Assembly: GCA_033032175.1 (NCBI GenBank)
Contig: CM065325.1
Coordinates: forward strand, 1,330,930-1,394,929
Direction: 5' to 3'
DNA: 64,000 bases
Source: Saturnia japonica
Taxonomy: Eukaryota; Arthropoda; Insecta; Lepidoptera; Saturniidae
Program-made: the position numbers and the translations under genes
In this document: positions 22,706 to 33,500 of the stretch, piece after piece
Layout of the letters: each line of letters begins with the position of its first letter
Position numbering within the stretch: the stretch's first letter is position 1
Notes under the pieces: model-generated
The model's database searches: none
The model's input: only the letters and a program-made list of their open reading frames with translations
What the model was told of the DNA's origin: nothing

Positions 22706-22739
22706 ACTGAAAATGACAGTACATACCTGTCTTTATATA
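22706..22739 (-). promoter_or_regulatory. core promoter of the lipocalin gene: TATA box and TCAGT initiator
   Basis: TATATAAA runs from 22739 down to 22732 and TCAGT occupies 22710-22706, putting the initiator A (22708) 31 bases downstream of the first T of the TATA box, the textbook arthropod spacing. The 5' UTR would be 68 nt with no intron. Presence of an intact core promoter argues that loss of function, if real, is recent. Confidence 0.75.
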
Positions 22740-22802
22740 CCGTTTCTCTTGAACTAAGGTCATGGATAAGGCCAAAATTTTAGCGTTAATATAATATGCA
22801 TG

Positions 22803-22870
22803 CTAGCTCTGCCCGCGACTTCGTCCACGTGTGGTATATTTCGTGTATGAAAAACAGCAACTAAATAAAA
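22803..22870 (-). repeat. Helitron-type 3' terminus, minus orientation
   Basis: Reads GCTAGCTCTGCCCGCGACTT; reversed this is a lepidopteran Helitron 3' end (AAGTCGCGGGC...CTAG). It lies only about 60-95 bp upstream of the predicted lipocalin TATA box. Confidence 0.5.
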
Positions 22871-23460
22871 ACGTCACCTCACCTCAATCTCACCCTACGG
22901 TATTTGACCCGTATAAGCTTTGATAATACCTAACTACAATCATTTCAAATATTAACCGATATCACAGTTTAACAATCATGCCGATATTATTTAAAAGACT
23001 AAAGGCATACAAAAATGCTCAGGTTCATAGTTCAGTTACGAAAAGCTAAGTTTATTAGTATGTCATTAAATTTTAATGACTTTATTCTTACAAACCGGAA
23101 CGGAAAGCCACAAAAAATAGAGCGATTGCCATCGAGTGGTCGATGATTAAAACAGGTGGATAATGGCTCCAATATGAGCTGATTTTCAAATAAGCATGAC
23201 CGTGGAAAACCGTCTATGGTCTCTATCTACCCCGTTGGGAAATAGGCATGATTTATATATATAAATGTATGTATGTATATAAGGAAAACTAACCCTCTAG
23301 GTTGACTTGTGAAATATCTTCGTTGTACAATTATTTTATAAAGTGGCTGCTGACGTTGTAATTAACCCCGTATCATAAGTCAATAACAAAAGTTATAAAT
23401 CTGTTACATTTAAACAATATTACAATATTGTGATCTTGACTTATGCTTTATCTATCTATC
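22871..23460. other. upstream flank of lipocalin gene, no gene
   Basis: AT-rich. I see no coding region or RNA gene. A partial inverted-repeat-like stretch CAATATTACAATATTG is at 23414-23429. Confidence 0.45.
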
Positions 23461-23461
23461 T

Positions 23462-23660
23462 ATGACTTATCTTTATCGTATCGTGAAGCTGTGGAACCTT
23501 TACCCGGCCAGTGTTTACCTTCCTTCTTACAACACTTTTTCGACGATAGATTTAAATCTCTCGGTGGTCGCTGTTGCATTTCGATTGTGCTATGCATACC
23601 ACCAGGGAAAGTATTGTCAAAGTGCAGAGCTATTTAAAAAAATACCTCAAGCACAAGCAC
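23462..23660 (+). pseudogene. possible LINE ORF2 C-terminal tail
   Basis: Encodes RIVKLWNLYPASVYLPSYN, which resembles the conserved end of CR1/Jockey-type ORF2 proteins (RAVRLWNSLPASVF style), followed by LSVVAVAFRLCYAYHQGKY. The downstream portion is similar to 2760-2830 and 12395-12450, so it is part of a repeated 3' region. Confidence 0.4.
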
Positions 23661-24044
23661 GTCAGTGTTTAATACCGCCACCTTCCCCTCTTACATCATT
23701 TCCCACCTCGTTTTTTCATTTACTCAACCTTGTCAATTTCCTTCACCTCGTATTACTAGTTTGTTCAAGTTCTCAGTTCTTGTTTTTCTTTTACTTTTAC
23801 TAGATTCGATTGTTTGAACGTCTCGTAATGCGGTTTCCCACGGAGCGTGTTATCGCGGATTAACATGCGCGAGCTGGAAACGAAGATGTATCTGCAGCGA
23901 TGCGACGTATCCCGCGGGAGTCAGTAATTTCAAAATTCCGTTGTGAGCTTGTATTCAAAATATTTTATAAATTAAATTTAAAAATATATTGCTATTTTCT
24001 TTTGTGATATAATACAACAAATCAATACAACAAGTTTTTTTTAT

Positions 24045-25335
24045 TATTTTATTTTATTTATTTATTTGGCGCGCCAACAGAGCAACAATATATGATACAT
24101 GTTTATATTTTAGTTATACGAACACATGTTAATAATTATGTAGTACTACACTTACAGGCGAGCACAGCATGGAACAATTTTCGAGCGTTAATATTGATTA
24201 AATATAGTACTATGTTAACAAAGTTGATAAAAATAATAACATAATTAAAAGCAAAAAATAATAATACAAAGTAATGTTAATAATATAAATACTCAATCAT
24301 GTCATAATTGGAGAATTTTAAAGATATACGATTTAAGAGAGGTCAAAGAACTGAAGAATATGTCAAGACTTTGGTCGTAAATTTCATTAAATGTCTTAGA
24401 TATGCGCCATACAGGAGACTGCATACCTAAGTTTGTACGTATGAAGTTACAAGCGAAAAGAACATATGTGCAAGATCTAGAATTTGGACGTGGTACCTTA
24501 ATTGAAATTTTCTGTAAAATATCCGGACTGTCAACCAAGTCATTCAGTATTTTATACAAAAATAATATTTCAAACATAGAACGTCTGGCTTGAAGAGAAA
24601 GGCAGTTTAACTTTTTTAAACGCTCCTCGTAACTATTATTGCATGGGACCATATGGTGCTGAGCACAGATTTGTCGAAAGAATCGTTTTTGAACCCGTTC
24701 TATATTATTTACATGAACTGCGTAAATAAGATTCCAAATTACGCAATTAAATTCCAGCTGACTTCTTACAAGAGCGTTATAAATAATCATTTTTAAAATC
24801 ACGCATCTGAAATCCTTAAAATTTCGAGAAATAAATCCAAACATTCTAAACGCCTTATTTACAACGGAATCCATATGACTAACAAAACGCAGTTCCGAAT
24901 CCATCACTATACCAAGGTCGCGAATAACACTAGGTTCTTTCAAAATAGACCCTTTTAATTCGTATGATGTTTTTATTTTAATTTTCCGCTTACGACAAAT
25001 CTGGATATTACGACTACATTTTGAAATATTTAAATACATGTTATTGTTTTTGCGCCACTTATTTATATTATTAAGATCTTGTTGGAAGTAATATGCGTCA
25101 GTACTGTCAGTTTTTTTTTAATAAATTTTAAGATCGTCAGCAAATAGAAGGTAGTTTGAATATTTAATATCTTTTACAACATCGTCGCCAAAATTAGAAA
25201 TAAAATGGGTCCCAAATGGGATCCTTGAGGAACGCCGGAAGTGGGTGTGAAGTAACTAGAGTTATAACCATTGACCGTAACATATTTTTTTCGATGAACA
25301 AGATAAGACTTGTCTATATTGACTATGGCTTGGCT
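24045..25335 (-). mobile_element. 5'-truncated LINE with ATTT-rich tail
   Basis: Minus-strand element: the low-coordinate end is an AAATAAATAAA tail, then about 250 bp of 3' UTR, then the ORF2 remnant. The 5' break is near 25335, upstream of the polymerase GVPQG box. Confidence 0.75.
24302..25335 (-). pseudogene. LINE reverse transcriptase C-terminal half
   Basis: Reads downward: TSGVPQGSHLGPILFLIF, NYLLFADDLKIY (catalytic FADD), DLNNINKWRKNNNMYLNISKC, then a 245-codon open stretch with VIRDLGIVMDSELRF, RSQLEFNCVIWN, IERVQKRFFRQIC and KKLNCLSLQARR. A stop lies just after the FADD box (25120 region). The layout is that of Jockey/CR1-group LINEs; a clade call would need a tree. Confidence 0.82.
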
Positions 25336-25632
25336 ATAATTATTTAAATAAATTAATAAAAGTAAGTATACTCACTAGGTATTTTTTTAAATCGTCGATA
25401 TAAAAATATATATAAAGAACTGCAAACATATAAAACATAGATCGAAGGCCTGAAGCAAGCAGAAAAAAACATCTTATAACCACAGAGATATTACCAATAT
25501 TGCAACATACTATTACCGCAACTTATACAATGCTGAATAATTAAAAATATATTTATTATGGAGAATCCGAAGCTAAAGAAGAGGCTATTGATGAATTTGA
25601 AGGCAAATGATTTAAAAACGGCAGCCTGATAC

Positions 25633-26330
25633 TAGTCACACCGCTTTCAAACCTGGTCAATATGATTCTAGAGTCCGCAACTACACCCTTGCAATGGTCA
25701 GAATCTGATATAATTATTCTATATAAAACAAGGGGATCCAAATGATATGGGATACTACAGGCCCATCAGCCTTCTACCAAACATATACAAAATATTTTAT
25801 TCTGTTGTAGAACGAAGAATAAGACAAACATTGGAGAGAAATCGACCTATAGAGCAAGCTGGTTTCCGGAAAGCATTCTCAACCATAGATCATATACACG
25901 CACTCGAACTTGTTATAGAAAAATATCAATAAAATAAACATTCTCTATACATAGCCTTCATCGACTACCGGAAAGCATTTAACACAAATTCACATTCAAC
26001 CATTTGGGAAGCCTTAAGAAAACAAGTAGTGGGATCAGAGTGCATTCGAGCAATCTACTGGTACAAGCTTTCCCATCAAGAGAAGAGTCATACAAGGGGA
26101 CCCACTGTCTCCAAAAATTTTATTGCTCTACTGGAAAATGTATTGGGTAAATTGGATTGGGAATTATGTAGCTTCAAATTCAAAGGCAAAGTTTTAAGCT
26201 ATTTAAGATTCGCAGACGATCTGGTTTTACTCTCTGAAACTAGTGATAGGTTACAATAAATGATAGACACTCTCCACACAGAAAGCAGAAAAGTAGGCTT
26301 AGAAGTATAATTTTCAAAAACAAAAATCAT
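25633..26330 (+). pseudogene. RTE-type LINE reverse transcriptase fragment, right copy
   Basis: Paralog of 2115-2670, less deleted. Carries YYRPISLLPNIYKIFYSVV, IEQAGFRKAFSTIDHIHALE, FIDYRKAFN (catalytic D kept), LENVLGKLDWELCSFKF and LRFADDLVLLSE (catalytic FADD kept). Stops at 25930 and elsewhere and a frameshift near 25745 inactivate it. A deletion also removes the palm segment with GVRQGDPLSP. Confidence 0.85.
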
Positions 26331-26424
26331 GTCCAACAGCTCAAGAACTAATATCACGATTGAACATGAACCATTACAATATGTAAAAAAAAAAGTATAT
26401 AAAGTAAGACATAAAAAGAAAATT

Positions 26425-26904
26425 ACGGGTTGCACTCCGGGAGTGCTGACAGAAGTGAAAACTTGACCCAACGGCGAAACGCTAAACTAAACGTATAGAC
26501 GTTTAGTTCCGAGTATAGACTCAGTATATTTTGCTGTGATATCGTAACATTTGATTTATTAAAAAATTTTTTATTAATTGGGTGTTAATATTTTTTCTAT
26601 AATTATGTACATGCATATTTGCACACACTATAGCTGCTTCTCGTAATGGTGTCGCGAGTCCAGAGATTTTATCTCATCTAAAAATAGGCGTACCGCGCTA
26701 AAAAAAGTTATAGATGCTCAAAACTAAAATTTCGATGGTACGACCATTGAGCACGTCTGAAGGATAACAGGACATCCAACATAACCACAACAGACAGAGT
26801 TACTTTTGCTTTATAATATTTGTATGGAAGACTTCGGCATCAGCCCATGAATATCCTGTTGACGAGAGGTTTGCAAGCCAGCATGGTAGCGACGACCGAT
26901 GATG
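26425..26904. mobile_element. inserted repeat within the right block, Helitron-type end at 26830
   Basis: Absent from the left block. Contains an inverted-repeat phrase GCACTCCGGGAGTGC near 26433 and, at 26790-26832, AACAGACAGAGTTACTTTTG...TTGTATGGA, the reverse of a lepidopteran Helitron 5' end (TCCATAC...). Boundaries are inferred from the comparison of the two blocks. Confidence 0.45.
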
Positions 26905-27275
26905 GATTTCCAATCTCTCGGTAGTTGCTGTTCTGTTTGGATAGTATTATGCTTACGTCGGGGCAGTGCTTTAATATTTCCGCGCTAATACAAAAATAAT
27001 AATATTATCACAATGTATGTAGCTGCAGCGAAATGTTCTCTTTTACTTACCATTTTGGAGTTCGAAGCTGCGAATCAGGAACCATTGGAAGAGCCGCGGT
27101 GCTGTGGTCATCGGTTTTCTGTAGTATGAATCGTAAAAATACGCGCTGTGGGAAGCCATCTTAACATATACTCGAAGGAAGTGCAATGCGCGGACAAAAT
27201 GACTTTGAACTCACCAATTAAAACTTCCTTGTCCACGTCATTGCTGCTCGACTATTTACTCTACATCATTTTGTT
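26905..27275. repeat. 0.38-kb duplicated segment, right copy
   Basis: Match of 2735-3120 with few differences; see that entry. It is followed by 140 bp (27276-27414) missing from the left block. Confidence 0.75.
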
Positions 27276-27425
27276 ATCCTGGCTATCATTTTATTAAGGC
27301 GTGACTATATATACCACGCTGATATATATATTTAGAAGTCTCCAATCCGGAGATGAATATAATATTCACGGGCGACTAAACAATGTGAACGGTTCGACGA
27401 TTCAAGCGACACTATTCTGTTGTGA

Positions 27426-27510
27426 TATTTTCTTCTTTTTTTTTAAGACTGTACTGTTAGCCTTAGAGGCCTTGGAGCCTCTGACGGCTTTTATAGCTTC
27501 ACCGGACTTG
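27426..27510 (-). mobile_element. 85-bp Jockey stub with 11-bp target duplication
   Basis: T-run, then the first bases of the Jockey 3' UTR (ACTGTA, CTGACGGCTTTTATAGC, CACCGGACTTG) ending abruptly. Flanked by TTCTGTTGTGA at 27415-27425 and 27511-27521. The right flank continues into the sequence that borders the long Jockey copy at 5962 in the left block, so both descend from one insertion. Confidence 0.85.
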
Positions 27511-27660
27511 TTCTGTTGTGAATATGCGCTGTGCCTTAAATACTCTTTCACTAGCAGCACCGTGAGCACTACTGTGAGCAATAGGGTAGTTGTGGATATC
27601 CAATTATTATGAATCCACCCTATTAGATGTTCTCTGTATTTATGCCCCGATAGTAGGCAG

Positions 27661-28056
27661 GTTCCTGTCTTCTGCGAGGAAGGAAGGAACATGTGTAATA
27701 TGTATTTGGTGATCTGTAAATTTTTGTCTAAACTAACTAGTATAAAAAAAGGGGGGGGGGGGGCCTTACAGAACCTATGTAACTATGTGGTGTGTACAAT
27801 TGTGAGCTGCAATGTGAATGGTTTCTTTGCGGCCTTGGGCGCGAGCAAGCTTGTTTTATAGGGACAGTCGTGTATTATGCGTTCGATGCCTCGAAATCGT
27901 AATCGGGATCTGTAAAAATGTTCCGCAGGTGGCGTTTTATCCTCGGGGCATCGGGGACTGAGACGTAAGTTGCGGCGGCTGTGACCAACGGGTGTGCATG
28001 ATTTGACGGGCTAACGCATGCCAAGATTATGTTACATCAAAGAGATACACGGACGC
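27661..28056 (-). mobile_element. second Jockey-like tail, right copy
   Basis: Matches 6880-7284 (TTCCTGTCTTCTG, TGGCGTTTTATCCTCGGGGC). A 12-G run at 27753 replaces a shorter one in the left copy. It abuts the DNA transposon at 28061. Confidence 0.75.
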
Positions 28057-28060
28057 ATAT

Positions 28061-30204
28061 CGACGGTTAAAAGTTAATAGGGCATAAGCGACACTTTGGT
28101 TGAAAATGAGTTATGAATCCCATCCTACTTAAAATTTTTCGCTCTTTCGAATGCACTCACCCCCGTAGCTCTACAACGACTTTTTTGTCGCTTATGCCCA
28201 AGCCAAAAACTGCTATTTCAAAGTGTAATTTCGTTCAACCAACCAAATATTAGGCCTTTTCTATTCTAAAGGCGCTTATACCCCTGTAAAAATGGCACAA
28301 CTTTAGGTTTATAGTCGGTAATATATTTTTACTTTTTACCTGCGTAGAGATTCCAGGCGTTTACGGCTCCTTACCATTAGTACCTGTATTGAAAGCTGGA
28401 ACTAATGCTTTTTTACCTTTGTCATCAAAAACATTAAGCGTCAGTTATATCCTACTACCATTTACAAATTTACAATATAATTGTCACTTATACGCAATTA
28501 CTAAAATCAAATTTGGTATGGAACTGTCGCTTATACCTTACTACCATTTACAACTTTACAATACAGTTGTCGCTTATACGCAATTACTAAAATGTTATTT
28601 GATATTGATGTCGATTATACCCCGTTACTATTTACTATTTTAATAGAACTCTGTCGCATAAGCCGTATTACTTTACAATGATCATTTATTAATTGGCACT
28701 TACGTCAATTTGGTTTCACTTTGTTGTACTGAAATAGCTATTTAGCGAGTCGCTTATCTCAAAATCAGTCGGTCGTGTGCAGTGAAACCGAGAGAGCACG
28801 ATGGACATTTAAACGTAAAATTTTTGCTGCGGTGGTATAACGGAAGAAAGAAGATTAAGCCTTTCAGAACAGAGAAGAAAGGATTGGATCGTCAGCCTAA
28901 CCCAGAAAACTAATATCAATAGAAAGAGGAGTAAAGATTCTGAAAAACGCACCACAACGTACAAGTACAACATTACACATGGTGAAGCTCATCGACAAGT
29001 ATGTCTGCAATTCTTGTGTAGAACGATTGATGTGTCACACAAATACATTTATTATACAGTTTCGACTGCCGATGAGTTTGGTAGTGCCAAAGAATCTGAA
29101 AGGGGTAAAAGTTTTCCTCCCAACAATACCAGCAACGATGGCATTACAGCGGTTGAATACTACATAAAATATTTACCGGCGGTTCCTTCTCATTATTGTA
29201 GAAAGGATAGTACTCGAACATACCTTCCAGCGGAATATAAAAACTTGGCAATTTATATAGAAAGTATAGAGAACACCGTACATTTCAACGACTGGCGTTT
29301 GTTTCGGAAAACATCTTCCGAAAAGTTTTCAACGAAAAGTTTAATATAGCATTCCATATACCTAAAAAAAACAAATGCTTGAAATGTTGTCAGTACGAAA
29401 ATAAAACTGATCCTACACCCGAAGAACGACGAGCTCACGAAGCAAACATTATTGAGAAAAACCTTTTATATTGTTTTTTTTTTTATAAATTGTGAAAGAA
29501 CGTAATTTTGTTTTCATTTCATTTCATTGATTTCATGAAGTTACTAAAGTTTTATTTTAAAGAAGAATCATGTTGGTTGTGATTCTATTATTTTTAAGAC
29601 GTGACGTTTAATTCTCGTTACCAATTGCCCATACAATGTTGTATGTTGAATGTTCTCATTATCCTCTGGTTATAGAAATCTTGATCTGCGGAAGTACCAC
29701 GTTACCTATTTTTTCAACCAACTTACAGTGTCGGTAATGTCTAACATCGTCATGATTTTTTTGCTAAGCACTGTTTCTTATGCTTCATTATGTTTTGGCA
29801 AAATTATCTGAATTGTCACTAATACTTCTTTACCCATTTACGTTATTCTACAGTGATGTCACTTATGCCCTATTACCTCTTGGTATGAGAATATCAAATG
29901 TAGCTAATTCTTCTCTACTCTTGTTTTATTTTCTGTGTAGATATAACTTATTCCGAATTACCTCATAAAGAGAACAAGACATATTGATCTAAGCGACAAA
30001 AAAGTACATAAAACAACGTCGAATCAAATAAATTAAAGTACCAATTAATGCTTTTATTTTTCTTGATTCTAGAGCTGTTTCCATTTTTACGATATGACAA
30101 TAAATAAAAAAGTTATTTTCATTTTTCTGAAATTTCAAACTTTAAAGTGATCTCCTGAACAATTAGGTTTTTGTCGCCTGTACCCTATTACTTTTAAACC
30201 GTCG
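28061..30204 (+). mobile_element. 2144-bp cut-and-paste DNA transposon, unassigned family
   Basis: Terminal inverted repeats of about 30 bp start CGACGGTTAAAAGTTAATAG (left) and, reversed, CGACGGTTTAAAAGTAATAG (right), followed by GGGCATAAGCGAC-type sequence. The 4-bp target ATAT is at 28057-28060 and 30205-30208, and occurs once at the empty site 7285-7288. A motif of the form GTCGCTTATRCC is repeated at least nine times between 28187 and 28760 and again at 29813, 29856 and the right end. Inside is a partial transposase-like frame. A 4-bp duplication is reported for Sola and some other superfamilies; I do not assign one. Confidence 0.92.
28819..29466 (+). pseudogene. N-terminal part of a transposase-like protein
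   Basis: An open stretch without ATG from 28819 to 29349, continuing in another frame to about 29466. It reads EERRLSLSEQRRKDWIVSL, TTTYKYNITHGEAHRQVCLQ, TIDVSHKYIYYTVSTADEFG, RGKSFPPNN, YLPAVPSHYCRKDSTRTYLP, then IAFHIPKKNKCLKCC and PTPEERRAHE. I remember this architecture (a basic/zinc N-terminal region, an RGK turn, SHYCR, and a KxxCxxC segment) from transposase-like proteins in insects and cnidarians, but cannot name the family with certainty. The downstream catalytic region is absent, so the element is non-autonomous. Confidence 0.6.
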
Positions 30205-31518
30205 ATATTTATTTGCCTATTTTAAAGTAATATTTATAATTTGTGTGAAAAGTATACTAATATCATGACGTATTGTTTGAATTAACTTTTTAACTATAAC
30301 GAAAATGTTATCTATATATTTTTGAAGTTATAGGTACTTCATTTGGTGCTTCTTTTAGAGGGTAAAATTGAGAACTGCACGCGCACCCTGTGACGGAAGT
30401 GCGATATGCTGAAGCTGGCCATCAATGATAATAATGTGAATTCCTTTTTAACCGATTTCAGTTGGTATTCGATTGTGATGTTTTTTTTTTTGTGAAAGGC
30501 AATACCTCAAGGTTGGTTCTCTTTTTAATTTCAATGGCATCACACTGTTTTTGTGAAAAGTTCTTTGGTTACGTCAGTAGGTAAGCGTATTTGTGTTAAA
30601 ATAAATTTTTAATTTCAAGGTAATCTATAAATAGATATACATTTTAAATTAAAATAAAATTTGTTGTAATTATTTTCTATAAATACGTTTGTTGTAATTA
30701 TTTTCATACGGTTTAAGCTATAAATACGTGTTTATTAAAATATCTATTATTTATAACCGTAAGTTCAGAGCCAACACCATCCCGTACTTTTGTATCTGGT
30801 TTATAAAATGATTGTATTAAAATCGTTAAAAAAATATTTACGGGCGTTTACATGGCTTACGCTGGCATATGAGATACATCAAAGCAATGTATGAAAGAAT
30901 TATAGCTCTTTAAAAAACCTAGAGAAAAGTGCAAAATAGCATATGTCCATTTGCTAAGGTTCACTCACAGTAACTATTTTTATCTGCAACATAATAATTA
31001 AAAATATTACTCTATTTGCGAAGCTATTTACTCCAATTCACTATTAATTTTAATCTGGATGAATTTGTTAGTTAACTTAAGCATATGATGTAAATTAAAA
31101 TTGTCCCGTACTTTTATCCGTTTAAATGAATACCATAGAAGATATCACGAACTTCGCGAGCTAACCGTACTAATGTATGTACTTACGTATGCTATCATCA
31201 CGCCTGTATCCCCGAAGGTTTAGGCAGAGTTTTACTAATATACACTCATAGTTCGCCGGGTATGATTTACGTCCCATATAATATGGAGCGGGTCTATTGC
31301 CATTAATCGGGTATGTCGCTACTAATGTAATAAATTCATAATATAATTTTAGATAACTATTAAATATAATCATATTTAACGTTATGGATGTTCGGACATA
31401 ACTTCTTTGTCTATGAACCGATTTAGATTTAATCTTTATTTTGTTGGAAAGGGGATAACCTTTTGGTTGGTCAAATACTGGCATAGGAACTTCGACTTCA
31501 TAGATACACCGGAGAACT
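30205..31518. repeat. duplicated 1.3-kb segment, right copy
   Basis: Counterpart of 7285-8580. A minor tandem duplication (TTGTTGTAATTATTTTC) at 30660-30705 and small indels distinguish it. 31165-31320 is the minus-orientation SINE body. Sequence identity stops after CGGAGAACTC at 31518. Confidence 0.85.
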
Positions 31519-31887
31519 CCTAAAAATCATTGAAGTTGGTTTTCTTTTTTGTTAATTATAAATATTTTTATCCTTAAACTATTTTACTCAGAAACGGCTC
31601 TTAACAATTTGGATTAAATTTTGTATTTAGTAGATGTGCGAGAATAGGAATGGTCTCGAATCGAATCGAATATTGCTATTCGATAATACACAGATAGCAA
31701 CAGTTGTAAAATTACAAATTATTTGTTAAAATTTCAGCTAATTAGAAATTTTCGAATAATTTGATAATTTTTAAGCTCGAGTTATTCGGACACCCCTAGT
31801 ATATTAGGTCTTTAAATATGAAAAAAGCATTTTATATGGAAAAAGTAAAACGAAAAAGAAATTAAAAATTACGCATTTAATCAATCG
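31519..31887. other. no recognised gene
   Basis: AT-rich filler with poly-pyrimidine stretches. Confidence 0.5.
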
Positions 31888-33051
31888 ATGTATGTACCAT
31901 TGTTATCTATGCATTTCCTCCATTTTACATGTTGTTCATTGTATCCATTGTTGAAAAAATTGCACGAGACTTTATTCTCTCTGTTGTTACCAATTTTATT
32001 ACTCGCGGGTGGCCTAGAAAAATCGCAAACGGGGCCTTATCACCGTATTATCTATGTCGTACACAACTATCCTTAGAAAATGGTTGTATAACGCGTGGAC
32101 ACATGCTAGTCATCCCCGAAAAATTTCGCGCCTCTATTTGTAAAGAACTACATAATTCTCACTTCAGCGTCTCTTCTGGTTCTCTGGCATCGACGCGGCG
32201 CTAGAGCGCCTGGCCGGTGAATGCGGCGTGTACGCGCAACTTCGCGTATCGCCACTGCGTGCCACGCTCTCCCCGTGGCCTCTCATGCCACATGCATTTT
32301 ATAGGATACACATCAACTTTCTGAGCCCGTCTATGGACGAGATATATTTAATTATAGCCGATGATTTTTCTAAATGTATCGAATGCTACCCCATGAGCTC
32401 TTCAAATCCCAAACACGTGATAGACAAACTGTACGATTTCATATCTCGAATGGGTGTTCCCCACACTATTGTAAGCGACAATGGTACATCTTTCATTTCT
32501 CAAAAGTTTAAAATTTTTTGCTTGGCAAACGGAATTAGTCACATCTGTTCTCCTGTATAACACCATTCGAGCAACGGGCAAGCAGAAAGTTTTGTCTAAG
32601 TGGTAAAGAAAGGTCTCAAAACTATACTGTTAAGTAACCCTAATAAATCAATTGCTCATGATAAAATTTTAAAGTTCCTGTACGATGTTCAACGCCATCA
32701 GTCCTTACAGATTAAATGTAACAAAGGAACTGTTCGGTCACCTTTCCGACCTAATGACTGTGTGTGGGTTAAGACATTTTTTAACAAAAGTAAACACACT
32801 TGCATTTCGGGTGTTATCAAAAGCAAGATTGGCAATGTAGTATTTTTGATTTATTTACCAGAACTAGACACAGAGGTCAAGAGGCACTTAAATCAGCTCA
32901 GGATTAGACTACCTACCACAAATGAATTTGCTACCATTTCAGGTTGGGATCCAGATGTCGTGGAGGTCGATAACCATTCCCCCTGTAAAAATTTACCGAA
33001 TGTCACTACCATTAAGAGGTCAACGTTCAACTCCGACCCGGGAGGGATGTA
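31888..33051 (+). pseudogene. Gypsy-family integrase relic
   Basis: Fragments in shifting frames: RGHMLVIPEKFRASICKELH (zinc-binding region, its HHCC degraded), PWPLMPHAFYRIHINFLSPS (core start, catalytic D replaced by N in HINF), YLIIADDFSKCIECYPMSS, then GVPHTIVSDNGTSFISQ (second catalytic D), and HLNQLRIRLPTT near the end. Two stops and frameshifts occur near 32200 and 32560-32600. No reverse transcriptase is left upstream. A purine tract and a putative LTR follow. Confidence 0.85.
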
Positions 33052-33262
33052 GGCTCATTCAGACGGCCGTACCACGATGCCAACAACTCCAGAATCGACC
33101 CCTACTAGGTCACTGGACGGTTTCCCTGTTCACTCGACACCGGCGAATACGGAAACCGTCACTACTGCTCACAAGTGGTAGACTATACGAAGTTTTTCTA
33201 ATGTACTTAAAACATCGTTTTAGTTATAAGTCTTTGTGTATTTTAGCTATAAGAGGGAGGAC

Positions 33263-33500
33263 TGTTGTATATGCCTACGTACGCGTGGCTGCGTCCACGC
33301 GCCTACTCTTTCATAACAGTAAACGCAGTGCCTTTATGACTAGCATTTATCTCGGACGGGTGCCCGTCCAGCCTCCCGCCTGCATACATAACAGTTTCAC
33401 ACGTTGGATTTATGTTATATAAAACTGATATAAACTTAATATATGTTTTCGAACTATCAAGATATATTTTATTTATATTGGATTATCAAAATCGATACAA
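33263..33500 (+). repeat. putative 3' LTR of the Gypsy relic
   Basis: Purine tract AAGAGGGAGGA ends at 33261 and the next bases are TGTTGTATATGCC, a typical LTR start. Contains GTTATATAAAACTG (TATA) at 33413. No second LTR is available, so the right end is a guess. Confidence 0.45.

Noticed and set aside
23462..23803. 113-codon frame as a host gene
   Set aside because: N-terminal part looks like a LINE C-terminus and the remainder is low-complexity pyrimidine-rich sequence.
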